This document shows, in pieces, positions 1 through 8,320 of a stretch of 64,000 nt of DNA. The stretch is from positions 62,001 to 126,000 of the forward strand of contig CAOKAC010000004.1 of NCBI GenBank assembly GCA_948466345.1, read 5' to 3'. The position numbers and the translations under genes are program-made. Within the stretch, counting starts at the first letter, position 1; every line of letters starts with the position of its first letter. The notes beneath the pieces are model-generated. The model was not told the origin of the DNA. It did no database searches and saw only the letters and a list, made by a program, of their open reading frames with translations. Source of the stretch: an uncultured Clostridia bacterium. Its GTDB lineage: Bacteria > Bacillota > Clostridia > Oscillospirales > CAG-272.

Positions 1-1151
1 GCCGTGATATATTCTTTTAATTCTTCGTTATTATCCAGATAGGTTTTAAAGTCGGTTAGATTGTTGTAAGTATCAATAGAAGAAAGAGAATTGAACATAT
101 CCTGCATTTGTGATGAGGCATGTACTTTGTTGTCGCTGTACGTTGTTTCGTTAGAATCCATAAATGCAGACAGCATTTTGCCAAGATCAATACTTTCTGC
201 TTGAATCGTCACGGGATACCCGGACAGGGTATCCTCCTGAACTCGGTTTATGTAAAGCTGAATGCCGTTGGATAGAGATAGGATCAACGCGATACCGATG
301 ATACCGATGGAGCCTGCAAAGGAAGTCAGAATCGTACGGCCTTTTTTCGTCATCAAATTATTCAGGGACAAGGAGAGCGCTGTGAAAAAAGACATGGAGG
401 TCTTTTTTCTTTTGCCTTTGTGGCCTGTGTCCTCCACAGGCACTGCCGGCTCCGCTGACTGTATTTCGTCCAGAGCTTTATTGGGCTTATCCGACAAAAT
501 TTTTCCATCCTGCAGCCGGACGATACGGGTAGCATATGCATCTGCAAGCTCCGGATTATGGGTGACCATAATGACCAGCCTATCCTTAGCGACATTCTGA
601 AGAAGGTCCATAATCTGAACGCTGGTTTCCGTATCCAGCGCACCGGTGGGTTCATCTGCAAGAATAATTTTGGGGTTGTTTACCAACGCTCTTGCAATGG
701 CTACCCGCTGCATCTGTCCGCCGGACATTTGAGAAGGCTTTTTGTGAATCTGATCGGCAAGACCTACCTGCGCCAGCACTTCTTTGGCCCTTTTGCGCCG
801 TTCGCTTTTAGACACGCCGGACAAAGTCAGCGCTAATTCTACATTGGAGAGCACCGATTGATGGGGAATCAGGTTGTAGCTTTGGAAAACAAAGCCCACC
901 GAATGATTGCGGTATCCATCCCAGTCGCGGTCCCTATATTCTTTTGTGGATATACCATTGATCACAAGATCACCGGATTCGTACTGGTCCAGTCCGCCGA
1001 TTACATTCAGCATAGTGGTTTTTCCTGACCCGCTGGCGCCGAGAATAGCCACAAATTCGTTGCTGCCAAAACACAAGCTTACACCATCCAATGCAGCGGT
1101 TTTTGTGTCCCCTGCAACATACGTTTTCGTAATGTTTTTTAGTTCAAGCAT
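1..1151 (-). CDS. MacB/FtsX-type ABC transporter, ATP-binding domain and start of permease (partial)
   Basis: The gene starts at 1151 behind an AGGAGG-type ribosome site and runs off the left edge, so the C-terminus is not seen. Residues 1-220 are an ABC ATPase: Walker A GASGSGKTT, Q-loop FVFQSYN, signature MSGGQMQRV, Walker B IILADEP and the switch His in VTHNPE. After a charged linker comes a first membrane segment (GRTILTSFAGSIGIIGIALI), then an extracytoplasmic region beginning. This is the layout of MacB-like fused exporters/mechanotransducers for peptides or cell-envelope signals. Its start overlaps the end of the upstream MarR gene, so the two are probably one operon and the regulator probably controls it. 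The substrate cannot be read from the sequence. Confidence 0.9.
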   Translation of the reverse strand, partial: MLELKNITKTYVAGDTKTAALDGVSLCFGSNEFVAILGASGSGKTTMLNVIGGLDQYESGDLVINGISTKEYRDRDWDGYRNHSVGFVFQSYNLIPHQSVLSNVELALTLSGVSKSERRKRAKEVLAQVGLADQIHKKPSQMSGGQMQRVAIARALVNNPKIILADEPTGALDTETSVQIMDLLQNVAKDRLVIMVTHNPELADAYATRIVRLQDGKILSDKPNKALDEIQSAEPAVPVEDTGHKGKRKKTSMSFFTALSLSLNNLMTKKGRTILTSFAGSIGIIGIALILSLSNGIQLYINRVQEDTLSGYPVTIQAESIDLGKMLSAFMDSNETTYSDNKVHASSQMQDMFNSLSSIDTYNNLTDFKTYLDNNEELKEYIT

Positions 1152-1633
1152 TTTGGAACCTCCTCATCCTTTTTGTAAACATGCTTTTCTACATTTTGTA
1201 TAATCCGTTTTAACGTCTCGATCCCTTCCAAGACTTCCATAAAATCTTTTCTGGAAATGGTGTGTTCGTTTTCAAAATATGCACGCAGCGTGCGTTCCAC
1301 GCCGGCCAGCGCGGCACGTCCTTTCGGAGTGATAAGCAGCACGACACTCCGCTCGTCTGTTTTGCTGCGGCAGCGCAGAATAAAGCCGTCATTTTCTAAT
1401 TTTTTGCACATAGAGGACACATTTCCCTGATTTAAATCAAGGGCTTTAAAAATACTGCTAATTGTGGGATTTTCCTGATGTGCAATTAAATTCAGCGTAA
1501 CAGAGGATAGGGGCGTGAGACCAAACTGCTGTGTGATAGGTGTCATGATCCGCTCAAAAGAAATCCGCGTCTGGATAAAGTTGGTGACGACTTCCAGCTG
1601 AAACACGCCGTTTCCAAGAGTATATTCGTTCAT
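1139..1633 (-). CDS. MarR-family transcriptional regulator
   Basis: A 164-residue winged-helix regulator. The start is the ATG at 1633 with GAGGTG six bases upstream; a GTG three codons earlier lies inside that ribosome site. The helix-turn-helix and wing are visible in the stretch IFKALDLNQGNVSSMCKKLE followed by RSKTDERSVVLLITPKGRAAL, the typical MarR wing (DERSxxxxLTxxG). It overlaps the start of the downstream ABC exporter by 13 bases, implying translational coupling and a local regulatory role. Ligand unknown. Confidence 0.9.
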   Translation of the reverse strand: MNEYTLGNGVFQLEVVTNFIQTRISFERIMTPITQQFGLTPLSSVTLNLIAHQENPTISSIFKALDLNQGNVSSMCKKLENDGFILRCRSKTDERSVVLLITPKGRAALAGVERTLRAYFENEHTISRKDFMEVLEGIETLKRIIQNVEKHVYKKDEEVPKCLN

Positions 1634-1643
1634 AATCGTCACC

Positions 1644-2066
1644 TCAGATCCGTGTCGTCACGTCAAATCGCCGCGCACAACGAGGGCAGATGACGGAGTG
1701 CGTACCTTTTCGTTTGGGCAATCGGAGCGTCGCTTTGCAGTGGGGGCACGTTTTATAGCGGTAAGTTTTAAAATCCCGAATTTTATTTTTCTGCAGGATC
1801 AAAAAGTTTTTGTTTTTTTTGAAAAAGGAAGTAAATGCTTGATTTTCACGCTGTCGCGCAGCAGTATTTCTGGACATGCAGCGATACAGCATCCAGAAAA
1901 GAAGTACGGTTTCCAATATATAAACCAGTACGCCTGCCGCTATGGAGTCTATAAAGATAATCCGTAGAATCCACAGGATCAGAATCGTTACAAGAAGGCC
2001 ATAGTACAGACTGTCGATACCGTAACGACCATAGAAAAATTGTGCGATGCGCTGCCGAAAACTCAT
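1644..2066 (-). CDS. small membrane protein with C-terminal zinc ribbon
   Basis: A 140-residue protein starting at the ATG at 2066 (GAGGTG upstream), six codons inside the longest frame. Two hydrophobic segments lie near residues 20-65, then a basic cytosolic stretch, then a CPHC...CPRC zinc ribbon at the C-terminus. I do not recognise a named family; similar RDD-less zinc-ribbon membrane proteins are common hypothetical proteins in Clostridia. It ends ten bases before the MarR start and probably leads that operon. Confidence 0.75.
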   Translation of the reverse strand: MSFRQRIAQFFYGRYGIDSLYYGLLVTILILWILRIIFIDSIAAGVLVYILETVLLFWMLYRCMSRNTAARQRENQAFTSFFKKNKNFLILQKNKIRDFKTYRYKTCPHCKATLRLPKRKGTHSVICPRCARRFDVTTRI

Positions 2067-2168
2067 AATACACCTCAAATACATTTGGTTTGAATATATT
2101 TTAATGGGAATCTATTGCTGATTATACGCAATATTATGAAATTTCTGAAAATCATAAAACAGACTTTG

Positions 2169-2197
2169 TTGCGAATATTATTTTTTTGTGCTATACT
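2169..2197 (+). promoter_or_regulatory. sigma-A-type promoter for yqeG
   Basis: TTGCGA (2169-2174), a 17-base spacer and TATACT (2192-2197). It lies downstream of the ATG of the longest yqeG frame, so the real start must be further in. Confidence 0.65.
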
Positions 2198-2237
2198 GTT
2201 GAGCAACATAAACATTGATAGAAAAGGAAAGTATACT

Positions 2238-2753
2238 TTGATTTTTGATAGATGGCTCGTGCCTGACCGGATGTTTGGGCACTATTACGAAATTACCCCG
2301 GACATGGTACATGCGTTGGGACGCAGCGCCCTGCTTTGCGATATTGACAATACGTTGGCGACTTATGACGATCCCGTTCCGCCCGAACGTCTGACAAATT
2401 GGATTGAAGAAATGCGCCAGGCGGGAATTTCCATCGCGTTTATATCCAATAATACAAAAGAACGGGTGGAGCTTTTTAATAAATCCTTGCAATGTGTGGC
2501 ATTTGCAAAGGCAGGCAAACCTGGAACAAAATACCTGCATGCGGCATGTGAACAGCTGCATATTGACAAAAATCAGGCTATTCTTCTAGGGGATCAGCTG
2601 CTTACCGATTGTGCGGCAGGGAAGCGGTTTGGCATTCCCGCATGGATTGTTCCGCCGATCCGCGATAAGAAAACTTTGTTTTTTAGGATGAAGCGTCTGC
2701 TGGAAAAACCGTATCTGCGCAAGTACCGTAGGATACATGCAGTAGGGCAATAG
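2238..2753 (+). CDS. yqeG: YqeG-family HAD phosphatase
   Basis: HAD superfamily subclass IIIA phosphatase. Motif I is DIDNTLATYD (nucleophile Asp), motif II the SNN in IAFISNNT, and motif III/IV AKAGKPGTK and LLGDQLLTD, which is the YqeG pattern. I place the start at the TTG at 2238: it has AAAGGAAAG seven bases upstream, follows the promoter at 2169-2197, and gives 171 residues, the usual YqeG length. The open frame reaches back to an ATG at 2115, but that ATG lies upstream of the promoter. The physiological substrate in Firmicutes is unsettled. It is followed closely by the M24 peptidase. Confidence 0.85.
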   Translation: MIFDRWLVPDRMFGHYYEITPDMVHALGRSALLCDIDNTLATYDDPVPPERLTNWIEEMRQAGISIAFISNNTKERVELFNKSLQCVAFAKAGKPGTKYLHAACEQLHIDKNQAILLGDQLLTDCAAGKRFGIPAWIVPPIRDKKTLFFRMKRLLEKPYLRKYRRIHAVGQ

Positions 2754-2769
2754 AATTGGAGTGAATGAT

Positions 2770-3858
2770 ATGACAAGAGAAATAATACATGACCGACTGG
2801 CCGCCCTGCGTGCCTGCATGCAAGAAGAAAATCTGGATGCAGTGTGGGTGAGCGGCGCGGAAAATCATCTGTATACCAGCGGTTTTTATAATCCTGACGG
2901 AATTTTGCTGATTACAATGGACAGCGCATATGCTTTTCAGGATTTTCGATATATTGAGGCGGCGCGAAGGGAAATTCCGGCAGATTTGTTTGAGGTGATT
3001 ATGCCGGAGCAGCCTCGAAGTGTTTGGCTGCCCATGCTGCTGTCTGCAGGTGGTGTACAAACAGTAGGGTATGAGGATGGCACGCTTACCTGTCGCTCTC
3101 TTGCAATTTTGCAGCACGACTGCCCCGGAATCCGATTTGCCGCGGTCGGGAATATGTTTCAAAAGCTGCGCAGTGTAAAGGATGCCTATGAGATCGACTG
3201 TGTGGAACGGGCACAGCAAATTGCAGAAGCTGCCTTTGCCCAACTTTTGCCCCGCATTACCTATACAGCCACAGAAATGGAGCTGGCGGCGGAGTTAGAA
3301 TATTTAATGAAAAAAAACGGCGCTCAGGGAATCAGTTTTGAAACCATCGCTGTTTCCGGATCCAATTCATCGTCTCCCCATGGCGTTCCCAGAAACATGC
3401 CGTTGGAAAAAGGCTTTTTAACCTTTGACTTCGGTGCGGTTTTTCAAGGCTACCATTCGGATATGACGCGCACGGTGGTAATCGGCAAAGCGGATGCCGG
3501 TATGCGCCGAGTCTATGATACGGTGCTTCAGGCGCAGGAGGCTGTACTGGCGCAAATCGGTGAAGGGGAGTCCTGTTTTAAAATGGACCAAATAGCTAGA
3601 GATATTATTGATACGGCCGGATATACCGGCACGTTCGGCCATGGCTTGGGCCATGGCGTCGGGCTGGAGATTCATGAGTCCCCAAATTTGAATATCCGCA
3701 GCGGAGACGCTAAACTGCGCGTGGGAGAAATTGTCACGGTAGAGCCGGGAATTTATCTTGCGGGAAAGTACGGATGTCGGATCGAGGATATGGTGTGCAT
3801 CGTGCCGGGGGGAGCGCGCAATCTGACGCAGTGTCCAAAAGAGCTGATTGAAATCTGA
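2770..3858 (+). CDS. M24-family Xaa-Pro peptidase
   Basis: A creatinase/aminopeptidase P-like dinuclear metallopeptidase of 362 residues, cleaving peptides with proline at position 2. The N-terminal creatinase-like domain covers about residues 1-130; the pita-bread catalytic domain follows. Metal ligands are visible in FDFGAVFQGYHSDMTRT (two Asp), GTFGHGLGHGVGLEIHE (His, Glu) and TVEPGIY...RIEDMV (Glu, Glu). The ATG at 2770 has GGAG eight bases upstream. Placement directly before efp is the usual arrangement in Firmicutes. PepQ, PepP and YpdF cannot be told apart without alignment. Confidence 0.92.
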   Translation: MTREIIHDRLAALRACMQEENLDAVWVSGAENHLYTSGFYNPDGILLITMDSAYAFQDFRYIEAARREIPADLFEVIMPEQPRSVWLPMLLSAGGVQTVGYEDGTLTCRSLAILQHDCPGIRFAAVGNMFQKLRSVKDAYEIDCVERAQQIAEAAFAQLLPRITYTATEMELAAELEYLMKKNGAQGISFETIAVSGSNSSSPHGVPRNMPLEKGFLTFDFGAVFQGYHSDMTRTVVIGKADAGMRRVYDTVLQAQEAVLAQIGEGESCFKMDQIARDIIDTAGYTGTFGHGLGHGVGLEIHESPNLNIRSGDAKLRVGEIVTVEPGIYLAGKYGCRIEDMVCIVPGGARNLTQCPKELIEI

Positions 3859-3895
3859 TTTTTTTCTTTGTTAGGTAAAAATTGGCGCAACCCCC

Positions 3896-3924
3896 TTGCA
3901 AAATGCACAGCTTTGTATTAAAAT
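3896..3924 (+). promoter_or_regulatory. promoter of efp
   Basis: TTGCAA (3896-3901), 17-base spacer, TAAAAT (3919-3924). Transcription would start near 3931, giving a leader of about 60 bases. Confidence 0.6.
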
Positions 3925-3966
3925 AAAACGGAACAAATGATTTTGCACATGAATAGGAAAGGAGCT

Positions 3967-3983
3967 ATCCTGCCAGGCAGGAT
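3967..3983 (+). promoter_or_regulatory. perfect hairpin in the efp leader covering the likely ribosome site
   Basis: ATCCTGCC, one A, GGCAGGAT. The right arm contains AGGA, the only purine-rich ribosome site near the efp start at 3994 (11 bases away), so folding would hide it. Confidence 0.5.
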
Positions 3984-3993
3984 AACTGAATGT

Positions 3994-4551
3994 ATGGTTG
4001 TAGCAGGCGATTTTAAAAATGGCATTACCTTTGATATGGACGGGCAGGTTATGCAGGTCATTGAATTTCAGCATGTAAAGCCCGGAAAGGGAGCAGCATT
4101 TGTCCGTACAAAGCTGCGCAATGTAATCACGGGAGCCGTTGTAGAAAAGACTTTTTCTCCTACAGACAAGTATGAGGATGCTCGTATTGACCGCAAGGAA
4201 ATGCAGTATCTGTATAATGATGGTGAGCTTTACTACTTTATGGATATGGAGTCATACGAGCAGATGCCACTGAATGCAGATAAGCTTTCTGAAAACTTCA
4301 AATATGTGAAAGAGGAAATGATTTGCACGATCAAATCCTACAAGGATAATGTGTTTTCTGTTGAACCGCCTATGTTTGTAGAATTGGAAATCACCGATGC
4401 TGATCCTGGTGTGAAGGGTGATACTGCTACCGGCGCTACAAAGAATGCAACGCTGGAAACGGGAGCGGTGATTCGGGTGCCTTTGTTTATCAATCAGGGC
4501 GAACGTGTTCGTATCGACACTAGAACAGGCGAATATCTGGAACGGGCATAA
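3994..4551 (+). CDS. efp: elongation factor P
   Basis: Rescues ribosomes stalled at polyproline stretches. The start at the ATG at 3994 gives [10 protein letters not shown] and 185 residues, the canonical EF-P length; the longer open frame would add 19 residues not found in the family. Three beta-barrel domains are recognisable: the KOW-like N-terminal domain with [20 protein letters not shown] (tip residue Lys in KPGKGA), the central domain, and the OB-like C-terminal domain with [20 protein letters not shown] and [12 protein letters not shown]. It is preceded by the M24 peptidase and followed by the CD1247-like gene. A hairpin sits over its ribosome site. Confidence 0.97.
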   Translation: MVVAGDFKNGITFDMDGQVMQVIEFQHVKPGKGAAFVRTKLRNVITGAVVEKTFSPTDKYEDARIDRKEMQYLYNDGELYYFMDMESYEQMPLNADKLSENFKYVKEEMICTIKSYKDNVFSVEPPMFVELEITDADPGVKGDTATGATKNATLETGAVIRVPLFINQGERVRIDTRTGEYLERA

Positions 4552-4636
4552 TTTTGGATAAAGCGGAGGCCGGGACGACAGCGTTTCGGCCCCGTTTCGT
4601 TATTGGATTATGAAAAATACAGAAAGGAAAGAACAA

Positions 4637-5056
4637 ATGAAACTTGGTGAAAAAAGCGCATATTTGCAGGGATTGGCTGCGGGACTGGAATTGGACCAGA
4701 CAAAAACGGAGGGAAAACTGCTCGGTGAGCTTTTAACTGTTGTGTCAGATATGGCTGCAGCTATAGAAGACTTGGAGCGGGAGTGTGCACATCTGCATGA
4801 TTATATTGAAGAACTTGATGCAGATCTTGGAGATGTAGAAGAGATTCTTTTTGATGAGGAAGAAGATTTGGATGATGACGAAGACGACTGTGCATGTGAT
4901 TGCTGCTGCGGCTGCGACGATATGGAGCAGCGGATGCTGATGTGCGCAAATTGCGGGGAGACGATCTGTTATGACGAGACACTTGACCCGGAAACATTGA
5001 TTTGCCCTGCCTGCGGAAAGTCTGCTGCAGGTAAAGAAGACGCTGAAGACGAATAA
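4637..5056 (+). CDS. CD1247-type acidic protein with C-terminal zinc ribbon
   Basis: A 139-residue protein. I start at the ATG at 4637 (MKLGEKSAYLQGL, AAAGGAAAG upstream). Residues 1-65 are helical and resemble the CD1247 N-terminal domain family. Then come a very acidic run (DEEEDLDDDEDD), a Cys cluster (CACDCCCGC) and a CANC...CPAC zinc ribbon. Function is not known; efp/accB neighbourhoods are its usual home. The Cys cluster could bind metal in addition to the ribbon. Confidence 0.8.
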   Translation: MKLGEKSAYLQGLAAGLELDQTKTEGKLLGELLTVVSDMAAAIEDLERECAHLHDYIEELDADLGDVEEILFDEEEDLDDDEDDCACDCCCGCDDMEQRMLMCANCGETICYDETLDPETLICPACGKSAAGKEDAEDE

Positions 5057-5071
5057 ACAACAGAATTGAAA

Positions 5072-5130
5072 AAGCCTCCCCTGAAAAGGGGAGGCTTAAA
5101 AAATGGGTATTTTGAAACCCAATATTTTTT
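5072..5130 (+). terminator. tandem hairpins after the efp operon
   Basis: AAGCCTCCCC (5072-5081) pairs with GGGGAGGCTT (5088-5097). A second hairpin, TGGGT/ACCCA (5104-5121), follows and ends in TATTTTTT. The T-run is after the second hairpin only. Confidence 0.75.
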
Positions 5131-5239
5131 GCAATTGCAGAATATACTGGATAAAAAATCATTTCATGTAAAACCATGGAAAAAATAAGGTAATTCTAAA
5201 AAAGTTTCATAAAAATTTCACTACTTTATCAGTTGTCTA

Positions 5240-5268
5240 TTGACAAAATTGGTGAATCTATATATAAT
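5240..5268 (+). promoter_or_regulatory. consensus sigma-A promoter
   Basis: TTGACA (5240-5245), 17 bases, TATAAT (5263-5268). Perfect consensus, driving the large surface protein at 5333. Confidence 0.8.
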
Positions 5269-5332
5269 GAGCATGTAAGGCTATAGCGTGTGCAGATACA
5301 CACAAGTCCTTAATATTCTGGAGGTATATGTA

Positions 5333-7555
5333 ATGAAAAAAACGATTACATGGGTATTGCTGGCTGCTATGCTTCTTTCGGCAGTTGCACTGGCAATCCC
5401 GGTAGGGGCTGAAACTTTGTATATTCAAGAAGTGCAAGCCGATTTGTTTACGACCCCGCCTACCATTGATGGGTATATCAGTATCCAAGAATGGGGCAGG
5501 TCCAATTTCACTGTGAGAAGTGGAGATGCTGCAAGAATATCGAGTTCTGAACCTCTAAACAATGCATTCTTCTATTGGAGACCCGGATATGGTACAGACC
5601 AAACAACAATGTCTTATGAGGTATGGCTGCGTTGGGATGCTAACTACTTCTATGTTGGTGTCAAAGTAGAAGATCCGGATGGACATTCCTTGAAGGGCGG
5701 TAAAGGCAACACTTGGAACGGCGATGCTATGCAGATTTTTGTTGACTACCTGGGTGCAAACTCTCTCGTAGGCGGCAATACTTATGTACCGCAGATGGGT
5801 CCTACTCCTTGGAGATATAAGGATCAGGTGCCGGATTTCCTCGTTGGATATCCGCAGATCGTCGGTGGATTTATCGAAATGTTTGAAAATAAAACCAAGA
5901 CCGGTATGACAGAATACAACAATCCTGCAAAGGGCGCTGCAAAAGTTGCAGTAGCACCCAACGGTTTGAATTATTCTTCCGATACTACAAGTAAGATTAC
6001 TACATATGAAGTAGCTATTCCGTGGAACTACATTTTCTATAATGAAACCGGTGTTGTAACATTGGATACACAGGCATCTGTTACAGATGCAGCATGGGGC
6101 GGCATCAACCGTGAGCTTGGTGTGTCTATGGCTGTGTTTAACGGTGAACCTGGTACCAGCGGATACACCAATTATCTGGCTTGGGGCTCCGGTATCTGCG
6201 GCTCTCAGTATGATGAAGCGAAGCAGACCTGCGGCGGATCAAACCGCGTTATCTTAACAGACAACACAGTGACACCCGAACCTGGTTATACCACCTATAA
6301 TCCTGCAAATCTCGAGAGATTCCAAAGAGATTATTCTGGAATGGATACAGGCGTGTACTATGACTATCTTGGTGGAGATATTCAGCGTACCAATCCCCTG
6401 TCCTCCAAGGATCAATTGACAACCCTTACTTATGACAACGACAGCGACCGTGATCACTGGGGCGCTGATAACTATCAGGGCTTAACAACAGATTCTGGTG
6501 ACCCGGAGCATGGTATGGTATTGGATTATACCGATCCTAGTATTACACAGACTTATATCGATACCGCACTTGATGCAGATACGCAGTATAAATATCCCTT
6601 GTCCTATACTATGGAATTTGACATTCGATTCCAGGGAACATATGCAGGTAACGAAGAAGCCGGTACCGATAAGTACGATCCCGCAGTATTCAACTGGTTC
6701 GGTGGATCTACCGGTTTTGAGTATGAATGCGGCTATTACTTCAATGATGGTCAGTTCAAAATTCAAGGCACTGATTCGGCAGGCAAGCCTATTGCAACAG
6801 CAAACTTTAAGATGGAGCTTGATACCTGGTACAACTGGAGATTTGTATTTGATAACGGTTCTTGTACTGCACGCCTGTACATCAACGATCAGCCGATTTT
6901 TGGTGAAGATGTGTGGAACCGGTACTTCTATTACTCCTCTGATGAACATCAGTCTGATGGTACATTGATGCTGTGGCGTATGTTCAATACGAAGTTCCAG
7001 ATGGACAATGTTCGTATTTACAATGCAGAAGGTCCTAAACCTAACCCAGATGCTCCTCAAGTAGATCCAGATAATCCTAACAAGCCTGGACTATCTGATA
7101 CCGCAAGTGGCAGTGAAGATTTGGATACATCCAATGTATATAAGGATGATAACGGATACTTCCGTCTCCCTGTATATGTAACCAACTTCTACAAGCGGGC
7201 AACTGCACTTTCCTTTGATGTAACCATGAATCCTGATGTTGCAACATTGGATTCCATTTCTGGCCTTACCGAAGGAACCTACACAGTAGAAGATAAAGGC
7301 GACGGCAAATATCTTATTACGATTACTGACTTTGCACAGGTACGGTCAATGAATGTGGGAGACGTGTTCTTCGAAATTGTTATCAAGCCTGCGTCAGATG
7401 ATGTGCAAGCAGCTGATTTGGGACTCACGCTGAAGTCCAATTATAAGTACACTGTAGCTACAGGCGATGCTATGATTTATGTCGCTCTTGCAGCAGTTGT
7501 AATGGCAATCGGCTGTGCAGTCGTTTACAAAAAGAGAAAAAGCTTTGTAAGATAA
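5333..7555 (+). CDS. membrane-anchored surface protein: CBM9-like, ConA/LamG-like and cohesin-like regions
   Basis: A 740-residue exported protein starting at 5333 (GGAGG upstream). Residues 1-26 are a signal peptide. Residues 40-312 look like a CBM9-type sugar-binding domain (PPTIDGYISIQEWG, WDANYFYVGVKVEDPDG, GDAMQIFVDY). Residues 395-566 form a ConA/LamG-like beta-sandwich ending QMDNVRIYNAEG. A Pro/Asn/Asp linker (567-588) leads to a cohesin-like domain at 600-705 (ALSFDVTMNPDVATLDSISG, GDVFFEIVIKPASDD). Residues 713-732 are a membrane segment with a KKRK tail, so it is held in the cytoplasmic membrane without sortase or SLH. A dockerin-bearing protein is encoded 29 kb away. The cohesin assignment is inferred from pattern only. 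Confidence 0.8.
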   Translation: MKKTITWVLLAAMLLSAVALAIPVGAETLYIQEVQADLFTTPPTIDGYISIQEWGRSNFTVRSGDAARISSSEPLNNAFFYWRPGYGTDQTTMSYEVWLRWDANYFYVGVKVEDPDGHSLKGGKGNTWNGDAMQIFVDYLGANSLVGGNTYVPQMGPTPWRYKDQVPDFLVGYPQIVGGFIEMFENKTKTGMTEYNNPAKGAAKVAVAPNGLNYSSDTTSKITTYEVAIPWNYIFYNETGVVTLDTQASVTDAAWGGINRELGVSMAVFNGEPGTSGYTNYLAWGSGICGSQYDEAKQTCGGSNRVILTDNTVTPEPGYTTYNPANLERFQRDYSGMDTGVYYDYLGGDIQRTNPLSSKDQLTTLTYDNDSDRDHWGADNYQGLTTDSGDPEHGMVLDYTDPSITQTYIDTALDADTQYKYPLSYTMEFDIRFQGTYAGNEEAGTDKYDPAVFNWFGGSTGFEYECGYYFNDGQFKIQGTDSAGKPIATANFKMELDTWYNWRFVFDNGSCTARLYINDQPIFGEDVWNRYFYYSSDEHQSDGTLMLWRMFNTKFQMDNVRIYNAEGPKPNPDAPQVDPDNPNKPGLSDTASGSEDLDTSNVYKDDNGYFRLPVYVTNFYKRATALSFDVTMNPDVATLDSISGLTEGTYTVEDKGDGKYLITITDFAQVRSMNVGDVFFEIVIKPASDDVQAADLGLTLKSNYKYTVATGDAMIYVALAAVVMAIGCAVVYKKRKSFVR

Positions 7556-7570
7556 TTGCAGAGTTAAGAA

Positions 7571-7602
7571 AAAAGAGAGCGGTGTTGCCGCTCTCTTTTT
7601 TT
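7571..7602 (+). terminator. terminator of the surface protein gene
   Basis: AGAGAGCGG (7574-7582), loop TGTTG, CCGCTCTCT (7588-7596), then a T-run. Confidence 0.9.
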
Positions 7603-7684
7603 GCGCAGTTGCCAAATATACGCGCGGACAGACAAGCGCTCTTTAGAAGTAATTTAAAACTATAGTGTAATTATAATTTAATAT

Positions 7685-7716
7685 AAAAAGTCTCCTTTGT
7701 AGAAAGGAGACTTTTT
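7685..7716 (-). terminator. terminator of the cyclophilin genes, bidirectional in form
   Basis: AAAAAGTCTCCTTT pairs with AAAGGAGACTTTTT around a GTAG loop. A/T runs on both sides let it work in either direction. Confidence 0.85.
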
Positions 7717-7744
7717 GAAATTTATATGACTTTCTAAACGGTAT

Positions 7745-8239
7745 TTACATATCTGTAATGGAGATTTCTGCGATGCGCTGATCTATAAGAGGCTTATCCT
7801 GGCCATCCGTTTGCACACTGGCAATTTCGTCTACAACACTGATTCCATCTGTGACTTTACCAAATGCGGCATACTGTCCGTCCAGAAAGGGACCGTCTGC
7901 ATGCATAATAAAGAACTGGCTGGAAGCGGAGTTAGGATCTTGGCTTCTTGCCATAGAAATCACTCCGCGGGTATGTGACAGGGGATTATTAAAACCATTG
8001 ATAGCAAATTCGCCCCGGATATTTTTGCCGCTGCCGCCTATACCAACTCCCATAGGGTCACCACCCTGGATCATAAAACCGGAGATAACCCGGTGAAAAA
8101 TCAAGCCGTTATAAAATCCTTCTTTTGCCAGAGAAACAAAGTTCTCTACTGTAATTGGCGCAATATCCGGATACAGTTCTAATTCGATTTTTCCGCCGTT
8201 TTCCATTGTGATTGTTGCCTGTATGTTTTTTGTGTCCAT
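7745..8239 (-). CDS. cytosolic cyclophilin-type peptidyl-prolyl isomerase
   Basis: A 164-residue cyclophilin that catalyses cis-trans isomerisation of prolyl bonds. The start at 8239 has GGAG upstream. Active-site and cyclosporin-pocket motifs are present: FHRVISGFMIQGGDP (catalytic Arg, Phe, Met, Gln), RGVISMARSQDPNSASSQFFI and FLDGQYAAFGKV (the Trp of eukaryotic cyclophilins is Tyr here). It lacks a signal peptide. The neighbouring upstream gene is a close paralogue carrying a lipoprotein signal, so the pair supplies cytosolic and extracytoplasmic forms. Confidence 0.95.
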   Translation of the reverse strand: MDTKNIQATITMENGGKIELELYPDIAPITVENFVSLAKEGFYNGLIFHRVISGFMIQGGDPMGVGIGGSGKNIRGEFAINGFNNPLSHTRGVISMARSQDPNSASSQFFIMHADGPFLDGQYAAFGKVTDGISVVDEIASVQTDGQDKPLIDQRIAEISITDM

Positions 8240-8320
8240 AAAATACACTCCGTTCTGCCGCTTTTCGGCGGCACAATTAGTAAATAAATGCGGTGGCTTA
8301 TAGTTTTACAAATGCAGAAT

